Shown in pieces: positions 1-6,168 of a DNA stretch of 8,321 nucleotides. The stretch's first letter is position 1. Every line of letters starts with the position of its first letter. The DNA is from Solirubrobacterales bacterium 70-9 (GTDB lineage: Bacteria > Actinomycetota > Thermoleophilia > Solirubrobacterales > 70-9). Where the stretch lies: assembly GCA_001898095.1 (NCBI GenBank), contig MKSH01000114.1, positions 1 through 8,321 on the forward strand, read 5' to 3'. Made by a program: the position numbers and the translations under genes. The notes below the pieces were generated by a model. That model worked only from the letters and a program-made list of their open reading frames with translations, was not told the origin of the DNA and made no database searches.

Positions 1-461
1 CCGAACTGCCCGCGGAAGTAGGCGAGGGGCGCGCCCTCGCGCGCCTCGGCGAGATCGACCTTGGCGAGGAAGACGCTGTGGGTCCCACCCTCGACGTCCT
101 CGACGACGCTGCACTCGAGATGGGCCAGGGCCCCCGCCAACACCGGCACCTCGCCGGCACCGCGCTCAAGCTCCAGGCCGGAGAACTTGTCGTCGGCCGG
201 AGCCCCGAAACGCTCGGCGATATGTGCCTGGTTCTCGTCGAGCACGTTGATCGCGAAGGTGCCGCTGTCGCTGATCGCCTGGCGCGTCGGCGCCTTTCGA
301 TGCACGCAGGCCAGCATCATCGGCGGTTCGAGCGACAGCGAGACGACCGCACTCGCGGTCATCCCGAAATCGTGCCCCTGTGAGTGCGCGGTCAGAATCG
401 TCACGCCGCTGGCGAGCCTGCCGACGACGTCGCGGAATGCGTCGCGGTCCGGGACGGACAT
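1..461 (-). CDS. Flavin reductase of a two-component monooxygenase system (3' end cut by window edge)
   Basis: The minus-strand frame stays open from ATG at 461 to the window edge, giving 153 residues beginning MSVPDRDAFRDVVGRLASG. This is the flavin_reductase-domain (HpaC/DIM6-NTAB-like) fold: the N-terminal FRDVVGRLASGVTILTA segment, then GMTASAVVSLSLEPPMMLAC (about residues 33-52), which shapes the flavin pocket, then FAINVLDENQ, and a final HSVFLAKVDLAE strand. Family members are usually 155-180 residues, so only a short tail is missing. They use NAD(P)H to reduce free FMN or FAD, which diffuses to a partner monooxygenase; no partner is in the window. The gene begins 12 nt after the ATPase stop and in the same frame, so it is probably cotranscribed with the transporter. 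A GTG at 467 is an alternative start: GAGG lies 10 nt before the ATG and 4 nt before the GTG. IacG of indole-acetate degradation and GraD/TftC-type reductases belong to the same broad family; which one this is cannot be told from sequence alone. Confidence 0.88.
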   Translation of the reverse strand, partial: MSVPDRDAFRDVVGRLASGVTILTAHSQGHDFGMTASAVVSLSLEPPMMLACVHRKAPTRQAISDSGTFAINVLDENQAHIAERFGAPADDKFSGLELERGAGEVPVLAGALAHLECSVVEDVEGGTHSVFLAKVDLAEAREGAPLAYFRGQF

Positions 462-473
462 CTTCACGCGACC

Positions 474-2012
474 TCAAGCACTTCCCGCGGCTTCCGGCTC
501 TCGGAAGCACTGATCGATCAGTCGCTCCTGGGTCAACCCCTCGGCGCGCAGTTCGGCGGAGGCGAGGCCGTCGCGGAAGACGATGATCCGATCGCAGATA
601 TGGACGAGGTCCTCGTACTCGGCACTCGCGATGATCACCGAGACGCCGCTTTCGGCCGCACTGCGGATGCGGCCGAAGATCTGCTTCTTGGCGCCGATGT
701 CGACGCCCTGCGTCGGCTCGTGCATGAGAAAGATGCTCGGCTCGCCGGCGAACCACTTCGCCAAGAGGACCTTCTGCTGGTTGCCGCCGCTCAGCGTTGC
801 CAGCCTGCGCTTCGGATCGGGCGGTCGTACGTCGAACTCCTCCAGCATGGCGGCCGCGTCGCGCGCCTCGCTTCGAAGCCGCAGCGCGCCGCCGCGGAAG
901 TACTTCCGGAGCGTCGTCAGGGTGAGGTTTTCCTGGACCGAAGCTTCGCCGACCCCGCTGTTCTGCTGTCGGTCCGCCGGCAGGAGGGCCATGCCCGCCT
1001 CGACCGCCTGGACCGGGTCAAGGCCGAAGAGGTCGTGGCTCTCGCCGTCGACCTCAATCGACCCAGTGGCCTGCTCGTCCGCGCCGAAGAGCATGTAGAG
1101 GATTTGTTCCCAGCCCATCCCGAGGAGACCGGTGAGGCCGAGGACCTCACCGCGACCCGCATCGAACGAGACCGGGCCGACCTCCCGGCTGCGGACGTCC
1201 CGGGCACTGAAAACGGTCTCGTGGGAAGCCTGACCCGCGGCCTCGGGGTAGAGCTCGTCGAGCTGGAAGCCGAGGATCGACTCGATCAGGCTTCTTTCGT
1301 CGAACTCCTCGGTGGCGCGGTCGGCGACCAGGTTGCCGTCGCGGAGCACCGACACCCGGCTGGTCAGGGCGAGCACCTCGTCGAGACGATGGGTCACGAA
1401 GATGACGCCGAAGCCGGCGCTGGCGACCTCGCGCACGACGGTGAAGAGTCGGTCGATCCCGTCGCGTGGCAGGTATGCCGTCGGCTCGTCCAGGATCAGC
1501 AGGCCGCTGTCATGGGCGCGCAGATGGTCCAACGCCCGGACGATCGCGAGCATCACGCGATCCACCTCGCTGAGCGAGTCGACCGTGTCGGCCGGCGAGT
1601 GCTCGACGCCGAAGCGTTCGAGGCTCGCGGCGACCCGTCGCCTTTCCCGATCCCAGGCGATCGGGGCGAGACCGCGGGTCTGCATGCCGGTCAGGAGGAA
1701 GTTCTCGACCACGGTCTCCGACGGCAGGAGTCCGAGGTCCTGGTGGACGAAGGCGAACCCCAGGGCCTCGGGATCCGCCGGCTTCAACGGCAACGGGATG
1801 TCCTTGCCGCGCACGGAAAGGCTCGCCCCCTCATCAGGACCCTGGTAACCGGCCAGGGTCTTGATGAGGGTGGACTTGCCTGATCCGTTCTGACCGACGA
1901 GGCCCCTGATCTCCCCCGGTGCCACGTCGAGACTGAAGTCCCACAGGACGGTCCTGCCGACGAAGGTCTTCGACAGGTTCCGGATCGAGATCAGGGGCGT
2001 GTCGCCGGTCAT
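474..2012 (-). CDS. CUT2 (ribose-type) ABC importer ATPase, two fused nucleotide-binding domains
   Basis: The 512-residue product has the length and duplicated layout of RbsA/MglA-type ATPases, which drive uptake from the cytoplasmic face of the membrane. Domain 1 (about residues 5-250) has Walker A GQNGSGKST at 40-48, Q-loop Q91, Walker B LLILDEP at 171-177 and switch His208; its signature is the degenerate LSEVD (147-151) instead of LSGGQ. Domain 2 (about 262-510) has a broken Walker A at 295-303 with Trp301 where Lys belongs, a good LSGGNQQ signature at 407-413, and a Walker B IFLMHEP (427-433) with His431 in place of the usual Asp. One composite ATP site should therefore be competent and the other degenerate. 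ATG at 2012 lies 4 nt after the binding-protein TAG, implying translational coupling. The substrate cannot be read from the ATPase; 'sugar' is only the family default. Confidence 0.93.
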   Translation of the reverse strand: MTGDTPLISIRNLSKTFVGRTVLWDFSLDVAPGEIRGLVGQNGSGKSTLIKTLAGYQGPDEGASLSVRGKDIPLPLKPADPEALGFAFVHQDLGLLPSETVVENFLLTGMQTRGLAPIAWDRERRRVAASLERFGVEHSPADTVDSLSEVDRVMLAIVRALDHLRAHDSGLLILDEPTAYLPRDGIDRLFTVVREVASAGFGVIFVTHRLDEVLALTSRVSVLRDGNLVADRATEEFDERSLIESILGFQLDELYPEAAGQASHETVFSARDVRSREVGPVSFDAGRGEVLGLTGLLGMGWEQILYMLFGADEQATGSIEVDGESHDLFGLDPVQAVEAGMALLPADRQQNSGVGEASVQENLTLTTLRKYFRGGALRLRSEARDAAAMLEEFDVRPPDPKRRLATLSGGNQQKVLLAKWFAGEPSIFLMHEPTQGVDIGAKKQIFGRIRSAAESGVSVIIASAEYEDLVHICDRIIVFRDGLASAELRAEGLTQERLIDQCFREPEAAGSA

Positions 2013-2016
2013 CGGA

Positions 2017-3255
2017 CTAGCCGAGTCCCCAGAGCTTTTCGTACCCGGCTTTGTACGGCGGGCTGTTGAACCAGGTTTCGCTCGGTTCGTTCAGGCCCAC
2101 CGATCCGATGTTGCTTTCGTCGAACAGGCGCAGCGGGACTTTCTCGTCCACGACCGGCTTCACGCCGCTCAGCAGGCGAAGCGTCTGGTCGGCAGCGCCC
2201 CACGCCAGCCAGCCGGTGGGCTGCCCGTCGTCGGCGGCGATGACATCGCCTTTCGCCAGCGCTTCCAGCGGCGCTTTATCCGCGTTGTAGGTGGCGATTT
2301 TCACCCGTTCGGTCGCGTTGCCCGCGTGGACCGAGGGGACCATCAGCTCGGCCATGTTGTCGTAGACCGGGAACAGGAAATTGACGGATGGGTCCTGCAC
2401 CGCGGTCTGGGCGAGCGTCGGGAGTTTGGTCGCCCAGTTTTCAGGCGTCTGGACGTCTTCCCACTTCAGGCTGCAGCCCGGGCAGACTTCTTCGAGCCGC
2501 TTGTTCATCGCTTCGACCTGGTACTTGCCGAACGGGATGCCGCTGTTTTCGAACCCGACGCCGTCGATCTTGCCTTCCGACTCGACCGTGGCCCAGTCGA
2601 TCAGCACTTCTCCGGCACACCCGCTGCACTCGGTCAGCTGCGCCGAGATGCCGATCTTCTTCGCTTCCGCGCTGAGCGGACCGGGATCGGTTTCGAACTC
2701 CTGGACCACCGGGATCCCGGCAGCCTTCGCCTGTTCGACCGACGGCGCGATCACCGCGGCCGGCAGCGAGGAGGTGATGATCGCGTCGACGTGCTGGGAG
2801 ACTGCTTGTTCGATCAGGCGGTTGGCCGTCGCGGGGTTGTCCTTGTGGTCCACCACGGTGGTGTGGACGCCCGCCTTTTCGAGCGCTTCGACGGTGCCTT
2901 CCGTAAGTTCCTTGATGAACGGGACCGAAAGGTCGGCCGCGACGATGTAGACCGATTTGCCCTTCGCCTTGGAGGCATCGAAGCCGGGACCGGGCGTGAT
3001 GAACTTGCTCGGGCCTTCCAACGCTTCGTGCAGCTGTTCTTCGGCCATGGCGATACCACTGCTGCTGCTGCTCGAGCCGCCTTCCGAGCCGCTTTCGCTG
3101 GTCGTCTTGGTTTCCCCGCTCGAGCCGCCCGAGCTGGTGGTTGAACTGGACGAGCCGCCGCCGCATCCAGCGACCAGAGCGGCGAGCGCCACGAGCGCGG
3201 CGACGGCTAGCAACAGCCCGCCTTTGGCCCCACCGGGCGTTGACTTACCTCTCAT
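2017..3255 (-). CDS. CUT2-type ABC transporter substrate-binding lipoprotein
   Basis: The 412-residue product begins with a basic n-region, a hydrophobic stretch (about 14-29) and a lipobox LVAGC with the lipidated Cys at residue 31, so it should be anchored to the outer face of the membrane. Residues 32-67 are a flexible Ser/Gly/Thr-rich linker. The rest (about 95-412) is a periplasmic-binding-protein class I (Peripla_BP_4) fold: SVYIVAADLSVPFIKELTEG (101-120), VDAIITSSLP (156-165), AAGIPVVQEF (178-187). Apart from the lipid Cys, the only cysteines form two CxxC pairs, C210/C213 and C258/C261. ATG at 3255 overlaps the permease TAA by one base (TAATG) and has a very strong ribosome binding site. 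Glutamate codons are 29 GAA to 5 GAG, opposite to the ATPase gene. The ligand is unknown; the operon also encodes a flavin reductase, so an aromatic or heterocyclic ligand is possible. Confidence 0.92.
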   Translation of the reverse strand: MRGKSTPGGAKGGLLLAVAALVALAALVAGCGGGSSSSTTSSGGSSGETKTTSESGSEGGSSSSSSGIAMAEEQLHEALEGPSKFITPGPGFDASKAKGKSVYIVAADLSVPFIKELTEGTVEALEKAGVHTTVVDHKDNPATANRLIEQAVSQHVDAIITSSLPAAVIAPSVEQAKAAGIPVVQEFETDPGPLSAEAKKIGISAQLTECSGCAGEVLIDWATVESEGKIDGVGFENSGIPFGKYQVEAMNKRLEEVCPGCSLKWEDVQTPENWATKLPTLAQTAVQDPSVNFLFPVYDNMAELMVPSVHAGNATERVKIATYNADKAPLEALAKGDVIAADDGQPTGWLAWGAADQTLRLLSGVKPVVDEKVPLRLFDESNIGSVGLNEPSETWFNSPPYKAGYEKLWGLG

Positions 3256-4361
3256 TACCTCTCCTCTCCTCCGGGAAGGCGGGCGGTCTCGCCTGCTGCC
3301 CGAGTGTCTGCGGTCGGCTTGGATGCCGACTCACCTAGTTGTCCCTCTTTGATCTTCAGCCGACGCTGATAGCGAGCGACCAGTCGCGAAAGGGCGACGG
3401 CAAGCACCAACGAACCGCCGTAGAAGACGTTTTCGATCCACCCGGAGAGACCGAGGAGCTCGAGGCCGGTGATGCCGGTGACGAGGAAGTAGACGCCTAC
3501 GAAAGTGCCCCAGGCGTTGAACCGACCGGGCTGGATCGTGGTCGAGCCGAGGAAGGCGGCCGAGAACGCGGGAAGCAGGTACGCGGCGCTGACGGTCGGG
3601 CTCGAGGCGGCGAGCGGCGAGGCCTGGACGATCCCCGCCAGTGACGCGATGAGGCTGGTGGCGACGAGCGCGCCGGCCCGGATCCTGTCGACCCTGACGC
3701 CCGAGAGGCGTGCCACCTGAGGTCCCACCCTGACGAAGTGCATACGCCTCCCGAGTGGGGTGAGGCTGAAGAGGTACCAGACGATTACCGTCAGGAGGAT
3801 CGCGTACCAGAAGGAGTACGGAAGGCCGAGGAGGTGGCCGCGGACCGCGTTCACGAGGCTTTCCGAGATGCCGCTGACGGTTTCGACGTTGATCGCGACC
3901 GCGATGCCACTCAACAGGGTGCCCATCCCCAGGGTGACGACGATCGACTCGACCCCGACCACGACGACGAAGAAGGCGTTGACGAGGCCGGCGAGCAGCC
4001 CGAACAGGAGGACGATGAGGATCGTCGGCACCACCGGCACGTGGTGGGTGACGTTGAGGTGGCCGACCAGGACGACGGCCACCGCCATGACGCCGGCGAT
4101 CGAGAGATCAAGCTCTCCCACCGACAGCGAGAGGACCAGGCCGAGGGTGAGGATCAGCAGGACCGACTGGGATCCGAAGATCGTCTGGAAGTTCGCCCAG
4201 GTGGCAAAAGTCTGTGGCTTCAGGGCGGAGAAGACGCCGATCACGAGCAGCCAGGCGATCACGACTCCGTAGCGCGTGACGAACTCGCTGATCGCGATCG
4301 AGCGGCCGCCGCGCTTACCGGTCGGGGTTGTCGCCACGGGCTTGCTCGCTAGCACATTCAA
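3255..4361 (-). CDS. CUT2-type ABC transporter permease (RbsC-like, BPD_transp_2)
   Basis: The 368-residue hydrophobic protein forms the membrane channel of the importer. Segments likely to span the membrane are roughly residues 31-47, 65-82, 87-101, 109-136, 140-157, 183-201, 229-248, 260-273, 285-303 and 312-328. Family marks are GELDLSIAG (82-90), the counterpart of the GGIDLSVG motif in RbsC, and the cytoplasmic coupling stretch FVRVGPQVARLSGVRVDR (209-226). The N terminus (1-25) and C terminus (331-368) are polar and probably cytoplasmic. The chosen start is TTG at 4361, supported by AAGGAA 7 nt upstream; a GTG two codons later (4355) is an alternative. It is the first gene of the transporter operon, followed by the binding protein with a one-base overlap. 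Confidence 0.92.
   Translation of the reverse strand: MNVLASKPVATTPTGKRGGRSIAISEFVTRYGVVIAWLLVIGVFSALKPQTFATWANFQTIFGSQSVLLILTLGLVLSLSVGELDLSIAGVMAVAVVLVGHLNVTHHVPVVPTILIVLLFGLLAGLVNAFFVVVVGVESIVVTLGMGTLLSGIAVAINVETVSGISESLVNAVRGHLLGLPYSFWYAILLTVIVWYLFSLTPLGRRMHFVRVGPQVARLSGVRVDRIRAGALVATSLIASLAGIVQASPLAASSPTVSAAYLLPAFSAAFLGSTTIQPGRFNAWGTFVGVYFLVTGITGLELLGLSGWIENVFYGGSLVLAVALSRLVARYQRRLKIKEGQLGESASKPTADTRAAGETARLPGGEER
3256..3272 (-). promoter_or_regulatory. Strong ribosome binding site of the binding-protein gene, inside the permease 3' end
   Basis: The minus strand reads GGAGGAGAGGAGAGG then TA directly before ATG at 3255. The best-placed core, AGGAG (3261-3265), has a 5-nt spacer, and another GGAGG lies further upstream. 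The site is embedded in the last permease codons (Gly-Gly-Glu-Glu-Arg). Such reinitiation sites commonly raise binding-protein output above that of the membrane components; that functional point is inference. Confidence 0.75.
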
Positions 4362-4415
4362 GGCTCGTTCCTTTTCGGGAAGGGATTCGGTGTCGCCGGC
4401 GGCGACCGTCTCGAC

Positions 4416-4443
4416 GGTATCAACGGGTTTGATGTTGTGTCAA
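4416..4443 (-). promoter_or_regulatory. Candidate sigma-70-type promoter of the transporter operon
   Basis: On the minus strand TTGACA (4438-4443) is a perfect -35 hexamer. A 16-nt spacer separates it from GATACC (4416-4421), a partial match to TATAAT. Transcription would begin near 4409, leaving a 5' leader of about 48 nt before the TTG start at 4361. The surrounding 4416-4465 stretch is clearly richer in A/T than its neighbourhood. No experimental support is available here. Confidence 0.55.
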
Positions 4444-4450
4444 ATATCAA
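4419..4450. promoter_or_regulatory. Possible operator: three alternating ATCAA/TTGAT half-sites over the promoter
   Basis: On the plus strand ATCAA (4419-4423), TTGAT (4429-4433) and ATCAA (4446-4450) alternate in orientation. The first pair is an inverted repeat with a 5-nt gap; the second pair has a 12-nt gap. TATCAAC also occurs as an exact direct repeat at 4418-4424 and 4445-4451. Together they cover the -10 to -35 region, where a repressor such as a LacI- or GntR-type regulator would act. No regulator gene is in the window, so the cognate protein is unknown. Confidence 0.4.
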
Positions 4451-4470
4451 CATTACAAATCTCGCGGGGA

Positions 4471-4510
4471 GACCCGTCCGCGCGCGGGCGTGATCTCCGG
4501 TCGGACGGTC
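4471..4510. repeat. Imperfect inverted repeat, about 9 bp stem
   Basis: GACCCGTCCG (4471-4480) pairs with CGGACGGTC (4502-4510), nine base pairs with one bulged C and a loop of about 21 nt. It sits about 30 bp upstream of the -35 candidate. It could terminate read-through from the catabolic operon or serve a regulator, but no T tract follows it on either strand, so an intrinsic terminator is doubtful. Confidence 0.35.
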
Positions 4511-4588
4511 CCGTCAGCAGGCGACCGCTTGGTCGCGGTGGATCAGATCCCCCGGCAGCGATCCGCCGACGGAGGCGAGGCCCTCGAC

Positions 4589-4669
4589 CTAGTTCGTGAT
4601 CAGAACGACTTCGCTGGTTTCGACTCGATCGGACAAGCGGCGAACGTCGGTGTTCGTGTTACTGGTCAT
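4589..4669 (-). CDS. Possible small ORF (26 residues), unrecognised
   Basis: ATG at 4669 is preceded by AAGGAGGAGGG with a 6-nt spacer from AGGAGG (4676-4681), a near-ideal Shine-Dalgarno match. The peptide is MTSNTNTDVRRLSDRVETSE followed by VVLITN and a TAG at 4589-4591. I recognise no family. In the same frame the reading continues after the TAG for 24 sense codons with mostly G/C third positions before TGA at 4514-4516, so it could also be a relic of a longer gene broken by an amber codon. It lies upstream of the transporter promoter candidate and so would not be a leader peptide on that transcript, though it would be on a transcript from further upstream. The only strong argument for it is the ribosome binding site. 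Confidence 0.3.
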   Translation of the reverse strand: MTSNTNTDVRRLSDRVETSEVVLITN

Positions 4670-4762
4670 TCCGTCCCTCCTCCTTCAGCCGCCAGTGGTG
4701 ACCCACCGTGTCGGTGTGAAAGTACGTTCCGTATAGGGCAGGTAACCACAAGAGTTGCCCAT

Positions 4763-4835
4763 TGAAAAGTCAACCTTGTTTCCCTTTTCACCAGGAGTAG
4801 GCGACGCCCGATCGCCTCGGCCAGGTAGGTGAAAA
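4763..4835. repeat. Nested inverted repeats built on TGAAAA
   Basis: TGAAAAG (4763-4769) is inverted as CTTTTCA (4784-4790) with a 14-nt gap, so equivalent bases are 21 bp apart, about two helical turns. TTTTCACC (4785-4792) is inverted again as GGTGAAAA (4828-4835), an 8-bp arm. Between these lies GGCGA/TCGCC (4800-4804, 4812-4816). The left arrangement suits a dimeric DNA-binding protein; the outer one could fold as RNA. Function is unknown. Confidence 0.35.
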
Positions 4836-4980
4836 AACGAAGGAAAGGTGACTTCAGGGATCGCCGAGGACGTGCCCGTAAAGGCAGACCGAGGACCCCG
4901 CCCAGGTCATCCGGGCGTGCGGCGCAGCGTGATCGGCCGGCCACGGCAGAGCCCCTTCGCGATCACCCCGGTCGCGGCTC

Positions 4981-6168
4981 TCACGCGGCCTCGACCACCA
5001 GCGCCAGCCCTTGGCCCACACCGATGCAGAGTGCCGCGACCCCGTAACGGCCGCCGCTCCGCTTCAGCTCGCCGACGACGCGGCCGACGATCCGGGCACC
5101 GGAGGCGCCCAGCGGGTGGCCGATCGCGATCGCGCCACCGCGCACGTTGACCTTGCCGGGGTCGAGCTCCGGCCAGCCGCGCAGGCAGGCGAGCGACTGC
5201 GAGGCGAAGGCCTCGTTCAGCTCGAGGAAGTCGACCTCGTCCCAGCCGATGCCCGCTCGTGCCAGCGCCTTCCTGGCGGCCTCCACCGGGGCGATCCCGA
5301 AGACGTCAGGGTCGACCCCGTGGACGCCGCGGGAGACGACCCGTGCGAGCGGTGCGCGGCCGATCTTCTCCGCCGCCCCCTCGGAGCCGAGCAGGAGCGC
5401 CGCCGCCCCGTCGTTGAGCGGCGAGGAGTTACCGGCGGTCACGGTACCGCCGTCGACGAAAGCCGAGCGCAGGCCGGCGAGCTTCGCCGGCGAGGTGTCC
5501 GCCCGAATCCCCTCGTCGCGCTCGAGGTCCACGCCGGGAACGGGGACGACCTCGGTCATCACCCCGTCGTCGTAGGCCCGCGCGGCGAGCTGGTGACTGC
5601 GCAGCGCGAACTCGTCCTGCTCCTCCCGCGAGATCCCGTACATATCGGCCAGCTTCTCCGCCGATTCGCCGAGGGAGATCGTCCACCGTCCGGGCATCTC
5701 GGGGTTGACCATGCGCCAGCCGAGCGTGGTCGAGTGGAGCACCTCGTCGCCGGCCGGATACCGCCGTTCGGGTTTCGGCATCACCCACGGCGCCCGACTC
5801 ATCGACTCGACCCCGCCGACCAGGACCGCCTCCGCGTCGCCGGCCTCGATCGCCCGCGCCGCCTGGATCGTCGCCTCGAGAGAGGAGCCGCAGAGCCGGT
5901 TGACGGTGGCGCCGGGCACCGAGGTCGGCAGGCCGGCGAGGAGGACGGCCATCCGGGCGACGTCACGGTTGTCCTCGCCGGCTCCGTTGGCGTTGCCGAA
6001 GATCGTGTCGTCGATCGCCGCCGGGTCGAAGCCCGGCACCCGTTCGAGCAGCGCCCGCACCACGTGGGCGGCGAGGTCGTCGGGCCGAACCCCGGACAGG
6101 GCGCCTCCGTAGCGACCGAACGGCGTTCGCACCACCTCGTAGACGTAGGCGGCGGTCCCCTTGCTCAT
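4981..6168 (-). CDS. pcaF: 3-oxoadipyl-CoA thiolase (beta-ketoadipate pathway type)
   Basis: The 395-residue enzyme should cleave 3-oxoadipyl-CoA with free CoA into succinyl-CoA and acetyl-CoA in the cytoplasm. The thiolase active site is complete: nucleophile Cys93 in NRLCGSS, NEAF at 318-321, His351 in GGAIAIGHPLGASG and Cys381 in CIGVGQG. PcaF-like stretches distinguish it from generic acetyl-CoA acetyltransferases: RTPFGRYGGALSGVRPDDLA (14-33), NGAGEDNRDVARMAVLLAGLP (61-81, remembered as nearly invariant in PcaF) and GWRMVNP (150-156). The start is ATG at 6168, which overlaps the CatJ stop as ATGA; in-frame upstream sequence to 6255 is arginine-rich CatJ shadow and should be excluded. It is the last gene of the catabolic operon. 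A related role in another dicarboxylic or phenylacetate-type pathway (PaaJ is similar) cannot be excluded, but CatIJ next door favours 3-oxoadipate. Confidence 0.88.
   Translation of the reverse strand: MSKGTAAYVYEVVRTPFGRYGGALSGVRPDDLAAHVVRALLERVPGFDPAAIDDTIFGNANGAGEDNRDVARMAVLLAGLPTSVPGATVNRLCGSSLEATIQAARAIEAGDAEAVLVGGVESMSRAPWVMPKPERRYPAGDEVLHSTTLGWRMVNPEMPGRWTISLGESAEKLADMYGISREEQDEFALRSHQLAARAYDDGVMTEVVPVPGVDLERDEGIRADTSPAKLAGLRSAFVDGGTVTAGNSSPLNDGAAALLLGSEGAAEKIGRAPLARVVSRGVHGVDPDVFGIAPVEAARKALARAGIGWDEVDFLELNEAFASQSLACLRGWPELDPGKVNVRGGAIAIGHPLGASGARIVGRVVGELKRSGGRYGVAALCIGVGQGLALVVEAA

Larger units (their letters stand above)
4362..4980. other. Intergenic region between the catabolic and transporter operons
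   Basis: This 619-bp stretch has no confident gene. It contains the transporter promoter candidate and half-sites, a hairpin at 4471-4510, a 26-codon ORF with a strong Shine-Dalgarno sequence (4589-4669), a small CACCG/CGGTG hairpin (4704-4716), and a repeat-rich A/T-elevated area (4763-4840). A second minus-strand -35-like TTGACT lies at 4768-4773, but its -10 partner is poor. No convincing hairpin plus U-tract terminator follows the thiolase stop; a run of six T on the minus strand (4831-4836) has only a weak 4-bp stem before it. A 7-bp inverted repeat GTGATCG/CGATCAC (4929-4935, 4960-4966) has a long loop and no T tract. Confidence 0.7.

Noticed and set aside
384..1883. Plus-strand ORF of 499 codons
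   Set aside because: Antisense shadow of the ATPase gene; its translation is low-complexity, charged and matches no family, whereas the minus frame carries all ABC motifs.
3060..3073. GCT trinucleotide run in the lipoprotein linker
   Set aside because: It is four in-frame Ser codons in a Ser-rich linker; length changes would not shift the frame, so phase variation is unlikely.
1999..3144. Plus-strand ORF of 381 codons
   Set aside because: Antisense to the binding-protein gene and Arg/Asp-rich; typical of GC-rich shadow frames.
4490..4765. Plus-strand ORF of 91 codons in the intergenic region
   Set aside because: GTG start without a ribosome binding site, no recognisable family, and it runs across the repeats and opposite the small minus-strand ORF.
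4666..4944. Minus-strand ORF of 92 codons downstream of the thiolase
   Set aside because: Basic, low-information translation without a good ribosome binding site; spans several inverted repeats.
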